A stretch of DNA of 64,000 nt from Nostoc commune NIES-4072. GTDB taxonomy: Bacteria; Cyanobacteriota; Cyanobacteriia; Cyanobacteriales; Nostocaceae. This document shows, piece after piece, positions 1 through 8,983 of this stretch; the stretch's first letter is position 1, and the number at the start of each line of letters is the position of its first letter. The position numbers were made by a program, and so were the translations under genes. The stretch spans positions 2,949,445 to 3,013,444 of the forward strand of contig NZ_BDUD01000001.1 of NCBI RefSeq assembly GCF_003113895.1, given 5' to 3'. Under the pieces are notes generated by a model, which worked only from the letters and a program-made list of their open reading frames with translations, was not told the origin of the DNA and made no database searches.

Positions 1-2325
1 GGGTTCTTGCCAAACATGAAGCAAAGGTCTGCCATCAACAACAGCACTAATTATTTGACTGATAATATTGGCATGAACACTCACCCCAGTCATCGGCTGC
101 GAAGAATTAAATAGGCCACTGTTATAGGGCGTATAAAATACATCTTTAATACTTGCAGCATTAGTGCCAATCAAAACTAGGCGATCGCGTAAACTATCAG
201 GGGGAATGCGCTTTTCCAAGATATTCCTTAAAGGGAAAGTCGCAAAATTTTCCTGATTCCCTCTAAAATTCAGCAAAATCTGATAACCTCCAGAATCTGC
301 ATGGACGTAGCCTCCATCATTACCCAAAAACCTTTCAAACACTGCTTTACCCCAACGTAACTTTTGACGTTGGGGATCGTTATCAACTAATTTTATAGTT
401 ATCTTTTCATCATTTAAGTAGTGCTGCGCCAGTTTCATTGCCAAACTGTAACGTGTTTCATTTTGCCAGACGTCTACTGATAATAATGCACGACGCACCT
501 TACCATCTGCATCCACCACCTGATCGGCAAAGCCCACTCTTTCTGGATTGAGAGTGGGAGGAGGTGCAATGACCTTAATCTCACTTCCCACAACTTTCTC
601 AATTCCATATAAGTTAGGAGTTGACTTGAAGATGTTAACCAAGTCCTTATACCCAGGTTCTACAGGCAAATCTCGATAAATATCTAAACCAATTGCTCTA
701 GGTTTTTGAGCTTTAATATTGGCAATTGCCTTAGCTAAAACTTGATCGGGGATAGGCCACTTTCCTGCTTTTTGTATATCTTCTTCATCAATAGTGACAA
801 TCGCTATCCGCTTCTCTGGTGATTCTAGCAACAGCCGCCAGCAAAAAAACTGGTCAAGCATATTCCACTCGCCACCCTGCAACAGTCCACCAAAGCGCAG
901 CAGCAGAATAGGTGCAGTCACAAATATAGCAATCCGTGGTATCCAAAATAAGCCAATTCGCCGTTGCAAAACTTCTAGCTTGGCTTTTTGTCTAGCTTGT
1001 GCCAAAAGTTTATTAGCTTGTGCTAGTGCTTGCAGTGAAATTTGGGCTTGGCGTTTGGCTAATTCTTGACTAGCGGCTAAAAATTGGTAATCTAAATCGC
1101 CAAGGCTTTTACCTAATGCCCAAGCTAAGGTATCTTGTAAAGCTTGTCCTCGCAATAGATAGGATTGATCTTGGTAAGCTGATGCTGACCAGGCTGCGAT
1201 CGCTTCTGCATAGGGTCGCAACTCTGTTAATTTACGCTCAACCCAACTCTGGTTGAATACAGCTTTGTAAATGCGATTATATACCTTGAGCTTACCTTGT
1301 TGCTCAACTACTAACCCTGACAATCGTAATTCGATTTGTTCAGGAGTACTATCAGCAGAAATTTCTCCTTGACGTAAAATTTGCTGGTATAACTCTAATA
1401 GTCTAGCTATACGTTTTTCATTTCTGTACAAGATGCGATCGCGAATCGTCTTCAAATGCTCAGGTTCATCTTGAGATTCCCAATTCTCAACAATGTGCGA
1501 CCTTACTAATTGCTCAACCGATGAAAATCTTTGAGCAGTTGACTCTAAAACTATCAATTGACATAGCTTTTGAGTCAAAAACGGTTGCCCCCCTGTCCAT
1601 TCTAGTATCTCCATGATAACCTCTTCAGGGTTGCTCACTCTTTGTTTCAAACCATCTATTAACGGTTGTACTTCATCAGGCTGAAATCCTTGCAGTTCAA
1701 TCGCCTTCCCAATATTGAAGGGTGTATGAGTCTTATCTTGAATCAGTTCGTTAGGATTTGCAACCCCCAATAGTGCAAAAGTCAAACGCCTATATTCATA
1801 ATTAACTTCTCGTTGCTGAAAAAAGAATCTGATTAAAGCAAAAAAATCATCCAATGAAAAATTCTGGCTCAAAACGCGATCAATTTCATCGATAAAAATA
1901 ACTATCTTTTGCTTGATTTCTACTAACAGTACTTCTTCAATAAATTTGCTCAAACACTGCACCGGTGAAAGCAAATCTCGCCGTTCACGCCACCAACTCC
2001 GCCATTGAATTTTTGAGTGCAGTTGGCAACTACTCACCAAAGATTGGACAATCCCTGCATACCACTTTTCTGGAGTTACATCTTGTGTTCCTATTCCTGT
2101 CAAGTCAATAAACGCACAGATGATTCCTTCTGCTTGTAGCCTTTGCATCATTTGCACTCGCAAGCTAGACTTACCCATCTGCCGCGAGTTCAGCACATAA
2201 CAAAACTGACCCCACTTTAAGCGTTCATAAAATTCTGTATCAGCATATCGTTTCACATAGCTAGGAGCGTTACTCTCAAGACTCCCTCCAATTTGATATT
2301 CAAAGTTTGATTTTGCTGCTGTCAT
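1..2325 (-). CDS. AAA-like (AAA_35) / CHASE2 domain protein, 3' end outside window
   Basis: Reading the minus strand from ATG at 2325 gives an open frame that runs off the left edge without a stop, so only the first 775 codons are seen. The N-terminal part is a P-loop ATPase of the AAA_35 type: a Walker A-like SRQMGKSS near residue 50 and a Walker B IVIFIDEID near residue 145. A helical linker of about 200 residues follows, then a hydrophobic segment (about residues 455-475). The rest reads as a CHASE2 extracytoplasmic sensor domain (AIVTIDEEDI, GLDIYRDLP, LVLIGTNAASIKDVFYTP). Such proteins are common in filamentous cyanobacteria and are thought to be membrane signal sensors with an ATPase switch; the ligand is unknown. 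The gene is divergent from the DUF4407 gene. Family assignment is secure; biological role is not. Confidence 0.85.
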   Translation of the reverse strand, partial: MTAAKSNFEYQIGGSLESNAPSYVKRYADTEFYERLKWGQFCYVLNSRQMGKSSLRVQMMQRLQAEGIICAFIDLTGIGTQDVTPEKWYAGIVQSLVSSCQLHSKIQWRSWWRERRDLLSPVQCLSKFIEEVLLVEIKQKIVIFIDEIDRVLSQNFSLDDFFALIRFFFQQREVNYEYRRLTFALLGVANPNELIQDKTHTPFNIGKAIELQGFQPDEVQPLIDGLKQRVSNPEEVIMEILEWTGGQPFLTQKLCQLIVLESTAQRFSSVEQLVRSHIVENWESQDEPEHLKTIRDRILYRNEKRIARLLELYQQILRQGEISADSTPEQIELRLSGLVVEQQGKLKVYNRIYKAVFNQSWVERKLTELRPYAEAIAAWSASAYQDQSYLLRGQALQDTLAWALGKSLGDLDYQFLAASQELAKRQAQISLQALAQANKLLAQARQKAKLEVLQRRIGLFWIPRIAIFVTAPILLLRFGGLLQGGEWNMLDQFFCWRLLLESPEKRIAIVTIDEEDIQKAGKWPIPDQVLAKAIANIKAQKPRAIGLDIYRDLPVEPGYKDLVNIFKSTPNLYGIEKVVGSEIKVIAPPPTLNPERVGFADQVVDADGKVRRALLSVDVWQNETRYSLAMKLAQHYLNDEKITIKLVDNDPQRQKLRWGKAVFERFLGNDGGYVHADSGGYQILLNFRGNQENFATFPLRNILEKRIPPDSLRDRLVLIGTNAASIKDVFYTPYNSGLFNSSQPMTGVSVHANIISQIISAVVDGRPLLHVWQEP

Positions 2326-2600
2326 TAAGACTATCCTTTACATTTTTTAATATATTTAGCTTTAATTTCATATACAGTCATATAAATAATTTATTATCTA
2401 ACAGTCCTAGAGAATAATTATACTATTTTCATTCATCAACTGACTTTACCTGACTTTTACCTATTTTTAGGTTGTGAGTATTCCTAATTAATTAATTAAT
2501 ATCTGACTTTTTCCTCTTGTATGATTCACAACATAGCATAAAGATACTGATATGGTTTAAAGAAACTTACAGATGCCATTAACTATTAAAGGAGTCTCAA
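2326..2600. promoter_or_regulatory. AT-rich divergent intergenic region
   Basis: This 275-base AT-rich interval lies between two divergent genes and must hold both promoters. It contains two copies of a CCTGACTTTT-type motif (about 2449 and 2503) and a TTAATTAATTAAT run. The second copy is described separately because it recurs upstream of two other genes in the window. A Shine-Dalgarno-like AAAGGAG lies just before the ATG at 2601. Confidence 0.45.
2503..2522 (+). promoter_or_regulatory. Shared upstream motif, copy 1 (before the DUF4407 gene)
   Basis: The 20 bases CTGACTTTTTCCTCTTGTAT lie 78 bases before the ATG of the DUF4407 gene. The identical 20-mer occurs in the same orientation relative to its gene upstream of the PEP-CTERM gene (27889-27908, minus strand), and a 17/20 version lies upstream of the NB-ARC gene (60524-60543, minus). 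A related CCTGACTTTTACC sits about 50 bases earlier. The function is inferred only from recurrence and position. Confidence 0.4.
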
Positions 2601-3746
2601 ATGTCTTTTCCAAGCTTGAAAAAATTTCTTTTATTTGCTTCTGGTATCAATACTAACATCGTATCTGATGAGTCGATGTCTCCTGAAAACCGTTTTTCAG
2701 AAGAGAATAAGTACGCATCTATTGGTGCATCTATTTTACTTACTTCCGTTGTAGCTTTTTTATCTGGAAGCTATGCATTATACACTGTATTTAACTCTGC
2801 CCTAGTCTCTAGTTCAATAGGTTTTATTTGGGGAATAAAGATTTTTAATTTAGATAGGTTTGTTATTTTAAGTAGTAGGAAGAAAAAAAATAATTTTCGG
2901 GCAGATATTATAGTAATTATTCCTCGTTTACTGCTGGCTTTCTCCTTAGGATTTGTTATTGCTAAACCTGTGGAAATAAAAATTTTTGAAAATAAAATAA
3001 ACCAAAAAATTGATGAGGTTAATACCCTAAAAAGCGCAGATTTGGAGAAAAATGAGAGGAATTTATTGGAGGAAATTCATAAAAAACAAGTGAATGAAAT
3101 AGCTTTCTTACAACGAAAGTATTATTCAATTGAGCTTGTGAAAAAAAGTAATGAAAATTACGAGCAACAAAAAGAGAAAGTGCAAAAGCAAACTAAACTG
3201 ATGCTAGAAAAACTTAAAACGAAAGATGAAATAGGACTCATAGGAAAAATTCAAATATTAGAAGAATTGAAAAAAGATAACCCAACAATTGAACATAGCA
3301 GTTTATTTATTACTATTTTATTTATTGCTATAGATAGTGTTCCCATAACACTTAAACTTCTATGTAAATATAGCCCATACGACGCTTACATTGAAACACA
3401 AGAAGAAAATGCAATTTATTTAAAATCAAAAGAATTGTCAGATATAGAGAAAAACAATAATGAAATAATAAATATGAAAAAAATCGATAACTTGTCTAAT
3501 ACTATATTATCAATTACAGTGAAAGCATCAAATGAGAAAGAATTAACAAAATTAGCTAAACATCAGCTTGATAAGCTGAATGAAGTTAATTTAATTTCTC
3601 CTAATATTAGAGATATTAGAAATGAAATTTTACAAAGAAGTTTACAAAATAATCAAAAGAAGGTATTAATAGCACTTACACCTAATGTAGGAAATCTACA
3701 AATACTAAGTAGTAATGAAAATGGTAAACCAAACACCAAAAACTAA
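2601..3746 (+). CDS. DUF4407-like membrane protein
   Basis: The 381-residue protein has an N-terminal FASGIN motif and two adjacent hydrophobic segments at about residues 40-90 with the sequence IKIFNLDRFVI between or after them. A third follows at about 105-130 (IIPRLLLAFSLGFVIAKP), then a long charged coiled coil, a fourth membrane segment (TILFIAIDSVPITLKLL) near 235-255 and a charged C-terminal tail. This order (NLDRF, RLLLA, coiled coil, late membrane helix) is typical of DUF4407 proteins, which are of unknown function. AAAGGAG precedes the ATG at good spacing. The gene is AT-rich and lysine-rich compared with its neighbours, which may indicate acquisition. It stands alone and divergent from the CHASE2 gene. 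Confidence 0.75.
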   Translation: MSFPSLKKFLLFASGINTNIVSDESMSPENRFSEENKYASIGASILLTSVVAFLSGSYALYTVFNSALVSSSIGFIWGIKIFNLDRFVILSSRKKKNNFRADIIVIIPRLLLAFSLGFVIAKPVEIKIFENKINQKIDEVNTLKSADLEKNERNLLEEIHKKQVNEIAFLQRKYYSIELVKKSNENYEQQKEKVQKQTKLMLEKLKTKDEIGLIGKIQILEELKKDNPTIEHSSLFITILFIAIDSVPITLKLLCKYSPYDAYIETQEENAIYLKSKELSDIEKNNNEIINMKKIDNLSNTILSITVKASNEKELTKLAKHQLDKLNEVNLISPNIRDIRNEILQRSLQNNQKKVLIALTPNVGNLQILSSNENGKPNTKN

Positions 3747-4111
3747 ACACTATCTCGGCATAAATAGGCAATTATCAATCACGGCTATAAAAACTAAGTC
3801 CGCCTTTGCAGATTTATGGTAAATCAAGGGTTTGAAACCCACTTAGGATAGGTTTTGTCTTTCTAGCTGTGGTTTTCAATACCTCAAATGAGTATCTCAC
3901 ACCAATTCACAATTTGCAATACTTCGGCTAGGCTCAGTACAAGTTTGCAATGGGCAACTCTTAAAGACGCTAAAAGCGAACGCCCCGCTACGCTAACGCA
4001 ATAAAAAACCTTAGAGATACTTGCCTTTCAGGCTCTACATCTGTTTGATAATTTTAGTGAATTGGTATCACCTAGCGTAATTAATCAACTTTTAAATGGA
4101 GTATTATCACC
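3747..4111. other. Intergenic region, mostly a repeat element
   Basis: No gene was found in these 365 bases. The central part is an inverted-repeat element (3899-4068, listed separately), with an internal cyanobacterial repeat fragment containing GCTACGCTAACGC near 3985-4000. The last 40 bases carry GGAG before the start of the next gene. Confidence 0.5.
3899..4068. repeat. MITE-like element with ACCAATTCAC terminal inverted repeats
   Basis: The ends ACACCAATTCAC (3899-3910) and GTGAATTGGTAT (4057-4068) are inverted repeats with one mismatch, enclosing 170 bases with no coding potential. ACCAATT-ended elements also flank 7771-8109. This is typical of non-autonomous repeats dispersed in filamentous cyanobacteria. 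Confidence 0.6.
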
Positions 4112-5905
4112 ATGTACGGAATAAAAAAGTTAGCTATTAAAAAGTTTAGCCTTTTGCAAAAATGGACTAATTTTTGGAAATTTACACGCCAAGTTGCAGA
4201 TGTCAATGGTGATGGACGAACTGATATTGTTGCTTTTGGCTGTGATGCTGTTTATGTATCTTTGGGTCAAAGTAATGGAACTTTTGGTCAAGCTTTTACA
4301 GGCATAACTGATAGTTTTACTATCAATCAAGGAGAATGGACTAGCTTTGATAAGTATCCGCGTCAACTCGCTGATGTCAATGGTGATGGTCGCGCCGATA
4401 TTGTTGGCTTTGGATACGATAATGTCTTTGTTTCTCTTGGTCAAAGCAATGGAACTTTTGGCCCAACATCTGTAGCAAAAAATGATGATTTTACTGTTAA
4501 TAAAGGAGGATGGACTAGCTTTGATAAGTATCCGCGTCAACTCGCTGATGTCAATGGTGATGGTCGCGCCGATATTGTTGGCTTTGGATATGATAATGTC
4601 TTTGTTTCTCTTGGTCAAAGCAATGGAACTTTTGGCCCAACATCTGTAGCGAAAAATGATGATTTTACTGTTAATAAAGGTGATAGGAATAACTTTGACC
4701 ACAAGCCACGCCAGCTTGGTGATGTAAATGGTGATGGCAAAGCAGATATTATTGGTTTTGCTCAAGATGGAACTTATGTAGCTTTAGCTAATAATCAGAC
4801 AACACCACCTCCAATGAATAATCAGTATGTTGTAGCTGGTTACTTACCTTCCTGGGGTATTAGTAGTACTACTAATCCTGCAACTATTCCGGTTAATAAG
4901 CTAACACATTTGTTTTATGCCTTTGCAGATGTCGATACAGAAGGTAACGTCAAACTGAGTCCAGATGGTCAGGATGGTGACATCAATGTACTAAAATCTC
5001 TCAAAGCTCAAAATCCCAAGCTAAAAATCCTTGTTTCTATCGGTGGTGCAGGAGAAAATGATTTTTCCTCAGCAGCTTCTACGGCACAATCTAGGATATT
5101 CTTTGCTCAGTCTGCCATCAATTTTATGAAAAATAATGGTTTTGATGGCATCGATATTGATTGGGAATTTCCTAAGAAAGAAGAGAATAGTAATTACATT
5201 CAATTGCTGAGTGAGTTACGTCAAGAACTTAATAACGCATCTACTACAGATGGAAATAAATATCTGCTGACTACTGCCCTTTCTGGTTCTCCCTATCAAT
5301 TGTCTCCATCAGATTACGCTGATGCTCCTTACGATTTAAACTCAACTGTTTTGAAAACTACTTCTGAATATGTTGACTTTATCAACTTAATGACCTATGA
5401 CTACCACGGTAGTTGGGAAAACACAACCAATCACCAAGCTGCTTTGTATAAAAGTAGCAGTGATCAATCATATAACAGTGACAAACTCAATGCTGACTGG
5501 TCAGTTAAAAAGTATTTGAGTGCTGGTGTTGAAGCTAAGGATATTGTATTAGGAGTTCCTCTTTACAGTCCCACTTGGGCGGGAGTGAAAGCTGGTTCTA
5601 ATAATGATGGATTGTTTCAAAGTGCTACCTCGGCAAATGATCCACTTTTGTATAAAGATATCCATGCTCAGGTGGGTACAGATGGATATCAATATAACTG
5701 GGATGATAGTGCCAAAGTTCCCTATATTTATAATTCTCAAAAACAAGAGTTTAGTACCTATGAAGATAAACGTTCAGTCCTCGAAAAAGTTAATTATGTT
5801 GAACAACAAGGTCTAGGTGGAATATTTTTCTGGCAACTCATTGGTGACTTGCCAATCACTCATTCTGATTCATTAGTTAATGTTGCTGCTGCTAATTTGT
5901 TGTAG
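4112..5905 (+). CDS. GH18 family chitinase-like protein with N-terminal VCBS/FG-GAP repeats
   Basis: The 597-residue protein begins with about 3.5 copies of a roughly 58-residue repeat (DVNGDGRADIVGFG, VSLGQSNGTFG) of the VCBS/FG-GAP beta-propeller type. From about residue 230 it continues as a glycoside hydrolase 18 domain: VVAGYLPSWG, the strand SIGGAG, the catalytic DGIDIDWEF (DxxDxDxE, intact), NLMTYDYHGSW, and the final GGIFFWQL. The family hydrolyses chitin or related beta-1,4-GlcNAc polymers. No classical signal peptide is seen, although the N-terminus is basic and FG-GAP chains suggest an extracellular protein. The two central repeats are nearly identical in DNA. GGAG about 14 bases before ATG supports the start. 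Confidence 0.85.
   Translation: MYGIKKLAIKKFSLLQKWTNFWKFTRQVADVNGDGRTDIVAFGCDAVYVSLGQSNGTFGQAFTGITDSFTINQGEWTSFDKYPRQLADVNGDGRADIVGFGYDNVFVSLGQSNGTFGPTSVAKNDDFTVNKGGWTSFDKYPRQLADVNGDGRADIVGFGYDNVFVSLGQSNGTFGPTSVAKNDDFTVNKGDRNNFDHKPRQLGDVNGDGKADIIGFAQDGTYVALANNQTTPPPMNNQYVVAGYLPSWGISSTTNPATIPVNKLTHLFYAFADVDTEGNVKLSPDGQDGDINVLKSLKAQNPKLKILVSIGGAGENDFSSAASTAQSRIFFAQSAINFMKNNGFDGIDIDWEFPKKEENSNYIQLLSELRQELNNASTTDGNKYLLTTALSGSPYQLSPSDYADAPYDLNSTVLKTTSEYVDFINLMTYDYHGSWENTTNHQAALYKSSSDQSYNSDKLNADWSVKKYLSAGVEAKDIVLGVPLYSPTWAGVKAGSNNDGLFQSATSANDPLLYKDIHAQVGTDGYQYNWDDSAKVPYIYNSQKQEFSTYEDKRSVLEKVNYVEQQGLGGIFFWQLIGDLPITHSDSLVNVAAANLL
4337..4684 (+). repeat. Two near-identical 174-bp tandem repeats inside the GH18 gene
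   Basis: Copies 4337-4510 and 4511-4684 differ at only a few positions in DNA and encode 58-residue FG-GAP units. The near identity, against the diverged flanking repeats, points to recent duplication or gene conversion and potential copy-number variation. Confidence 0.8.
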
Positions 5906-6415
5906 AGCCTAACTTTAGCATGAATACGCTTGGTTTTGTAAAAAATTGTAGTTTGGATTAAGCAAAGTGCAACCCAACAAAGTCAACCTACGCATTTTAA
6001 GGTTTTTGGTCGTATTGAAGTATATGTAGGGTGGAATAGCACTTACTTAAGCTACGCTAGCCTGCGGGAAGCCGCTTTGCGTCTACTTTAAAATAATATT
6101 TCTGAAAAATTAGATAGGAGTTCTATATGGGAATCGTAATTGATTTTTGAAATTATCTAGGTAGGCGGGGAGACCCAAAGAGAAGAAAGAAGAAAGAGAT
6201 ATATAATTTTTAAAAATGATTAAGGACTGCTATATATATTCTATAGTAGTATATATGGGACTCCTATTTGATTTGCTAAAAAAGTTTATAAAAGTCGAAA
6301 TAACTGATTTCGTATTTTTGACTCTCTGCCTAGCCAAATAAGTTCATAAATCATATAGTATTCCGATAGATAAACCTATAAATAAACAACAAAAATAGCT
6401 ATTTCCTCAGCATCC
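5906..6415. other. Intergenic region without a gene
   Basis: No convincing ORF was found in these 510 bases. They contain a fragment of a common Nostoc repeat (GCTACGCTAGCCTGCGGGAAG, 6052-6072, given here only as a marker) and AT-rich DNA with a TATATATATTCTATAG stretch near 6230-6245 that could hold the promoter of the next gene. No clear terminator was recognised. Confidence 0.4.
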
Positions 6416-7771
6416 ATGAACTCAAAATTAGCCTTTACTTGGGAGAAAGCTAAACAGCTTGCCGAACAAATTGTCTTCAATAATCTTCAAGAACACCTCA
6501 AAGATATTGAAATAGATGTGCTTCGAGGCTCGTGGGAGGGTCTGACTTATGAAAAGATGGCAGAGCAGTACCATATGTCTGTAAGCTACCTCAGAGGAGA
6601 TGTGGGTTATTATCTGTGGCGAAAGCTCTCAGAGGCGTTAGGGGAAGAGGTAACAAAGAGTAATTTTAAAGGAGCGCTGGAAAGAGCCGGGGAAAGGCAA
6701 CTACCTCCACATATTGATAGCAATGTCAAGGAGCCAAAATCACCGTTAGCAGAGTTAGCGTTTCCAGATGGTTCAGTTCCTCTGGGTTCTCCTTTTTATG
6801 TGAACCGAGATGCCCTAGAGTCTGTTTGTTACGAGACAGTTCTTAAACCAGCTTCTTTAATTCGGATTAAAGCACCGAAACTGATGGGCAAAACTTCATT
6901 GCTTACCAGAATTCTGGCTCATGCTGAATCCCAGAATTATCAAACCGTATATTTGGATTTAAGTAGTGTAGAGCGAGCAATTTTAACGAATTTGGACAAG
7001 TTCGTGCTTTGGTTGTGTTTTATGGTTGGTCGGAAGTTAAAGTTAGAAAATCGGTTAAAAGATTATTGGGAAACAGAAATTTTAGGTAGCAATGATAACT
7101 GCACAGTGTACTTTGAAGAGTATTTATTGCCACAAATAAATTGTCCTTTGGTATTAGGCTTAGATGAAGTAGATCGGATTTTTCCCTATAACCAAGTGGT
7201 TGAAGACTTTTTTGGGATGCTGCGAAGTTGGCATGAGAAAGGGAAAATTTCTGAGCAATGGAAACAACTAAGACTGGTGATTGCACATTCTACCGAAGTT
7301 TATATCCCCTTAGACATGAACCAATCTCCTTTTAATGCGGGGCTACCAGTAACATTGTTGGAATTTGACCACAAGCAGGTACTAAATTTGGCTCACCTTC
7401 ATGGACTGAATTGGAATGACATTCAGGTAAAGGAATTAATGAATATAGTGGGAGGACATCCTTATCTACTGCGATTAGCAATGTATAAAGTTTACACTAC
7501 AAAGGCAACGCTAAAGCAACTATTACAAGATGCTTCCACAGAAGCGGGAATTTATAGCAGCCATCTGCGGTGGTACTTAGAAATGCTGCACTCGGAAGAG
7601 GCTCAAGGTTTAAAAGAAGCGTTAAAAAAGGTGGTCATTTCACTTGAGCCAGTGGAATTAGATTCAATGCAGATTTATAAGTTGCACAGTATGGGATTAG
7701 TGCAGCAACAAGACAATCAGGTAATGCCTAGATGCAATTTGTACCGTGAGTATTTCCGCAGAGTCTTGTAA
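6416..7771 (+). CDS. vMAP-N helix-turn-helix / AAA-like ATPase
   Basis: The 451-residue protein starts with about 85 residues of the N-terminal domain found in vWA-MoxR-associated proteins (LRGSWEGLTYEKMAEQYHMS, YLRGDVGYYLW, KSNFKGALER), which looks like a helix-turn-helix or death-like adaptor. An AAA_35-type ATPase follows: Walker A KLMGKTSL near residue 158 and Walker B LVLGLDEVDRI near 245. The C-terminus ends in short helices (NLYREYFRRVL). It is probably a signalling or conflict-system ATPase; no effector domain is fused. Another gene here (58620-60206) has the same N-terminal domain joined to NB-ARC. Transcription is isolated; the stop abuts a repeat element at 7771. Confidence 0.75.
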   Translation: MNSKLAFTWEKAKQLAEQIVFNNLQEHLKDIEIDVLRGSWEGLTYEKMAEQYHMSVSYLRGDVGYYLWRKLSEALGEEVTKSNFKGALERAGERQLPPHIDSNVKEPKSPLAELAFPDGSVPLGSPFYVNRDALESVCYETVLKPASLIRIKAPKLMGKTSLLTRILAHAESQNYQTVYLDLSSVERAILTNLDKFVLWLCFMVGRKLKLENRLKDYWETEILGSNDNCTVYFEEYLLPQINCPLVLGLDEVDRIFPYNQVVEDFFGMLRSWHEKGKISEQWKQLRLVIAHSTEVYIPLDMNQSPFNAGLPVTLLEFDHKQVLNLAHLHGLNWNDIQVKELMNIVGGHPYLLRLAMYKVYTTKATLKQLLQDASTEAGIYSSHLRWYLEMLHSEEAQGLKEALKKVVISLEPVELDSMQIYKLHSMGLVQQQDNQVMPRCNLYREYFRRVL

Positions 7772-8109
7772 TACCAATTTAATGTGAAGTTGCACATATC
7801 TTGATCCCTCTAAATCCACACCACTTGCTACAAGTCGGGGAACCCGCCCAACGCAGTGGCTCCTCTTAAAAAGCATGGCTGTTTCATTCGCTAGTTTGTG
7901 AGATTTGTCAAGAGGGTAATCTCACGCAAAGGCGCAAAGAAAAATGACATTATTTGGGCTTCAAGACGCAAATTTTTTTGCCCTAATTGTGACCTTGCTC
8001 TCAATTTTAATCTCTTCGACCCTTGCAATTTTAACCATTTTAGGGAACGAAACAGCCCTGAGGGCTAGGGGGGATCGAATTCTATGCGGCCTCATAAGAA
8101 ATTGGTGTA
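7771..8109. repeat. Repeat region bounded by ACCAATTT inverted repeats
   Basis: ATACCAATTT (7771-7780) and AAATTGGTGTA (8099-8109) form an inverted repeat enclosing non-coding DNA with a CACGCAAAGGCGCAAAG repeat motif (about 7923). The rest of the gap to the next gene (8110-8231) has no gene. The element touches the stop codon of the preceding gene. Confidence 0.45.
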
Positions 8110-8231
8110 AGTAGCTATCAGTGCCGTAGAAATACAGCAGAATTCACTCAAAGATTGCTGAATTCTGAATTCTGGCTTTTGAATTGTTCAATCATGATTT
8201 TGGTCTATATAATAACAATTTAGTTTGCACT

Positions 8232-8933
8232 TCATGAGTGCTGCGTCAAATCTACACCAACTATGCGTCCATCTTCTATTTGAATAATGCGGTCGGCAAT
8301 ATCAAGAATGCGATTATCATGAGTTACCATTAAAATAGTACAAGATTGTTCCTTAGCTAGTCGCTGCATCAGTTCTACAACATCCCGGCCTGATTTACTA
8401 TCTAAAGCAGCAGTAGGTTCATCAGCTAAGACCAATTTGGGATGACTTACTAAAGCACGAGCGACTGCAACTCTTTGTTTTTGTCCACCGGAGAGATTAT
8501 CAGGGTAGTAATTTAATCTATGACTCAATCCCACTGCTTCTAGCATAGCTTTAGCTCTAGTGTCAGCTTCTTGTTTAGAAAAGCCTCTGTGCAGTTCAAC
8601 TGACATTTGGACATTTTGGAATACAGTTAAAAATCGTAGCAAGTTATGAGCCTGAAAAATATATCCAGTATTTCGTCGGACATCGAGAATTTGCTTGTTA
8701 TTTGCCTTATAAAGTTCTCTGTCAAAAACTTTCAAACTTCCATTTTGAACAGACCGTAAGCCACCAATCAAAGTTAACAACGTTGTTTTACCTGAGCCTG
8801 ATTGACCCATCAAAATAATTATTTCACCTGGTTGAATTTGGAGGTTGACGTTAAATAAAATTTGTTTACGTAATTCTCCTTGACCAAAAAAGTAGTTGAG
8901 ATTTTGAATATTGATAATGGCAGATTGTTTCAT
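8232..8933 (-). CDS. devA: DevA-family ABC transporter ATP-binding protein
   Basis: This 233-residue ABC ATPase has Walker A GQSGSGKTTLL, signature LSGGQKQRVAVARAL, Walker B LVLADEPTAALD and the switch histidine in VTHDN. It resembles LolD/MacB-type ATPases and best fits DevA, because the two genes upstream encode DevC-like and DevB-like partners. The complex would energise TolC-dependent export; in Anabaena DevBCA exports heterocyst glycolipids, but paralogues next to NRPS/PKS loci probably export the local product. The gap to devC is 50 bases. Confidence 0.85.
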   Translation of the reverse strand: MKQSAIINIQNLNYFFGQGELRKQILFNVNLQIQPGEIIILMGQSGSGKTTLLTLIGGLRSVQNGSLKVFDRELYKANNKQILDVRRNTGYIFQAHNLLRFLTVFQNVQMSVELHRGFSKQEADTRAKAMLEAVGLSHRLNYYPDNLSGGQKQRVAVARALVSHPKLVLADEPTAALDSKSGRDVVELMQRLAKEQSCTILMVTHDNRILDIADRIIQIEDGRIVGVDLTQHS

Positions 8934-8983
8934 AGTTATATAAACTTTTAAGTTGTTCAGGTTGTCATAAGTTCACAATCTCA

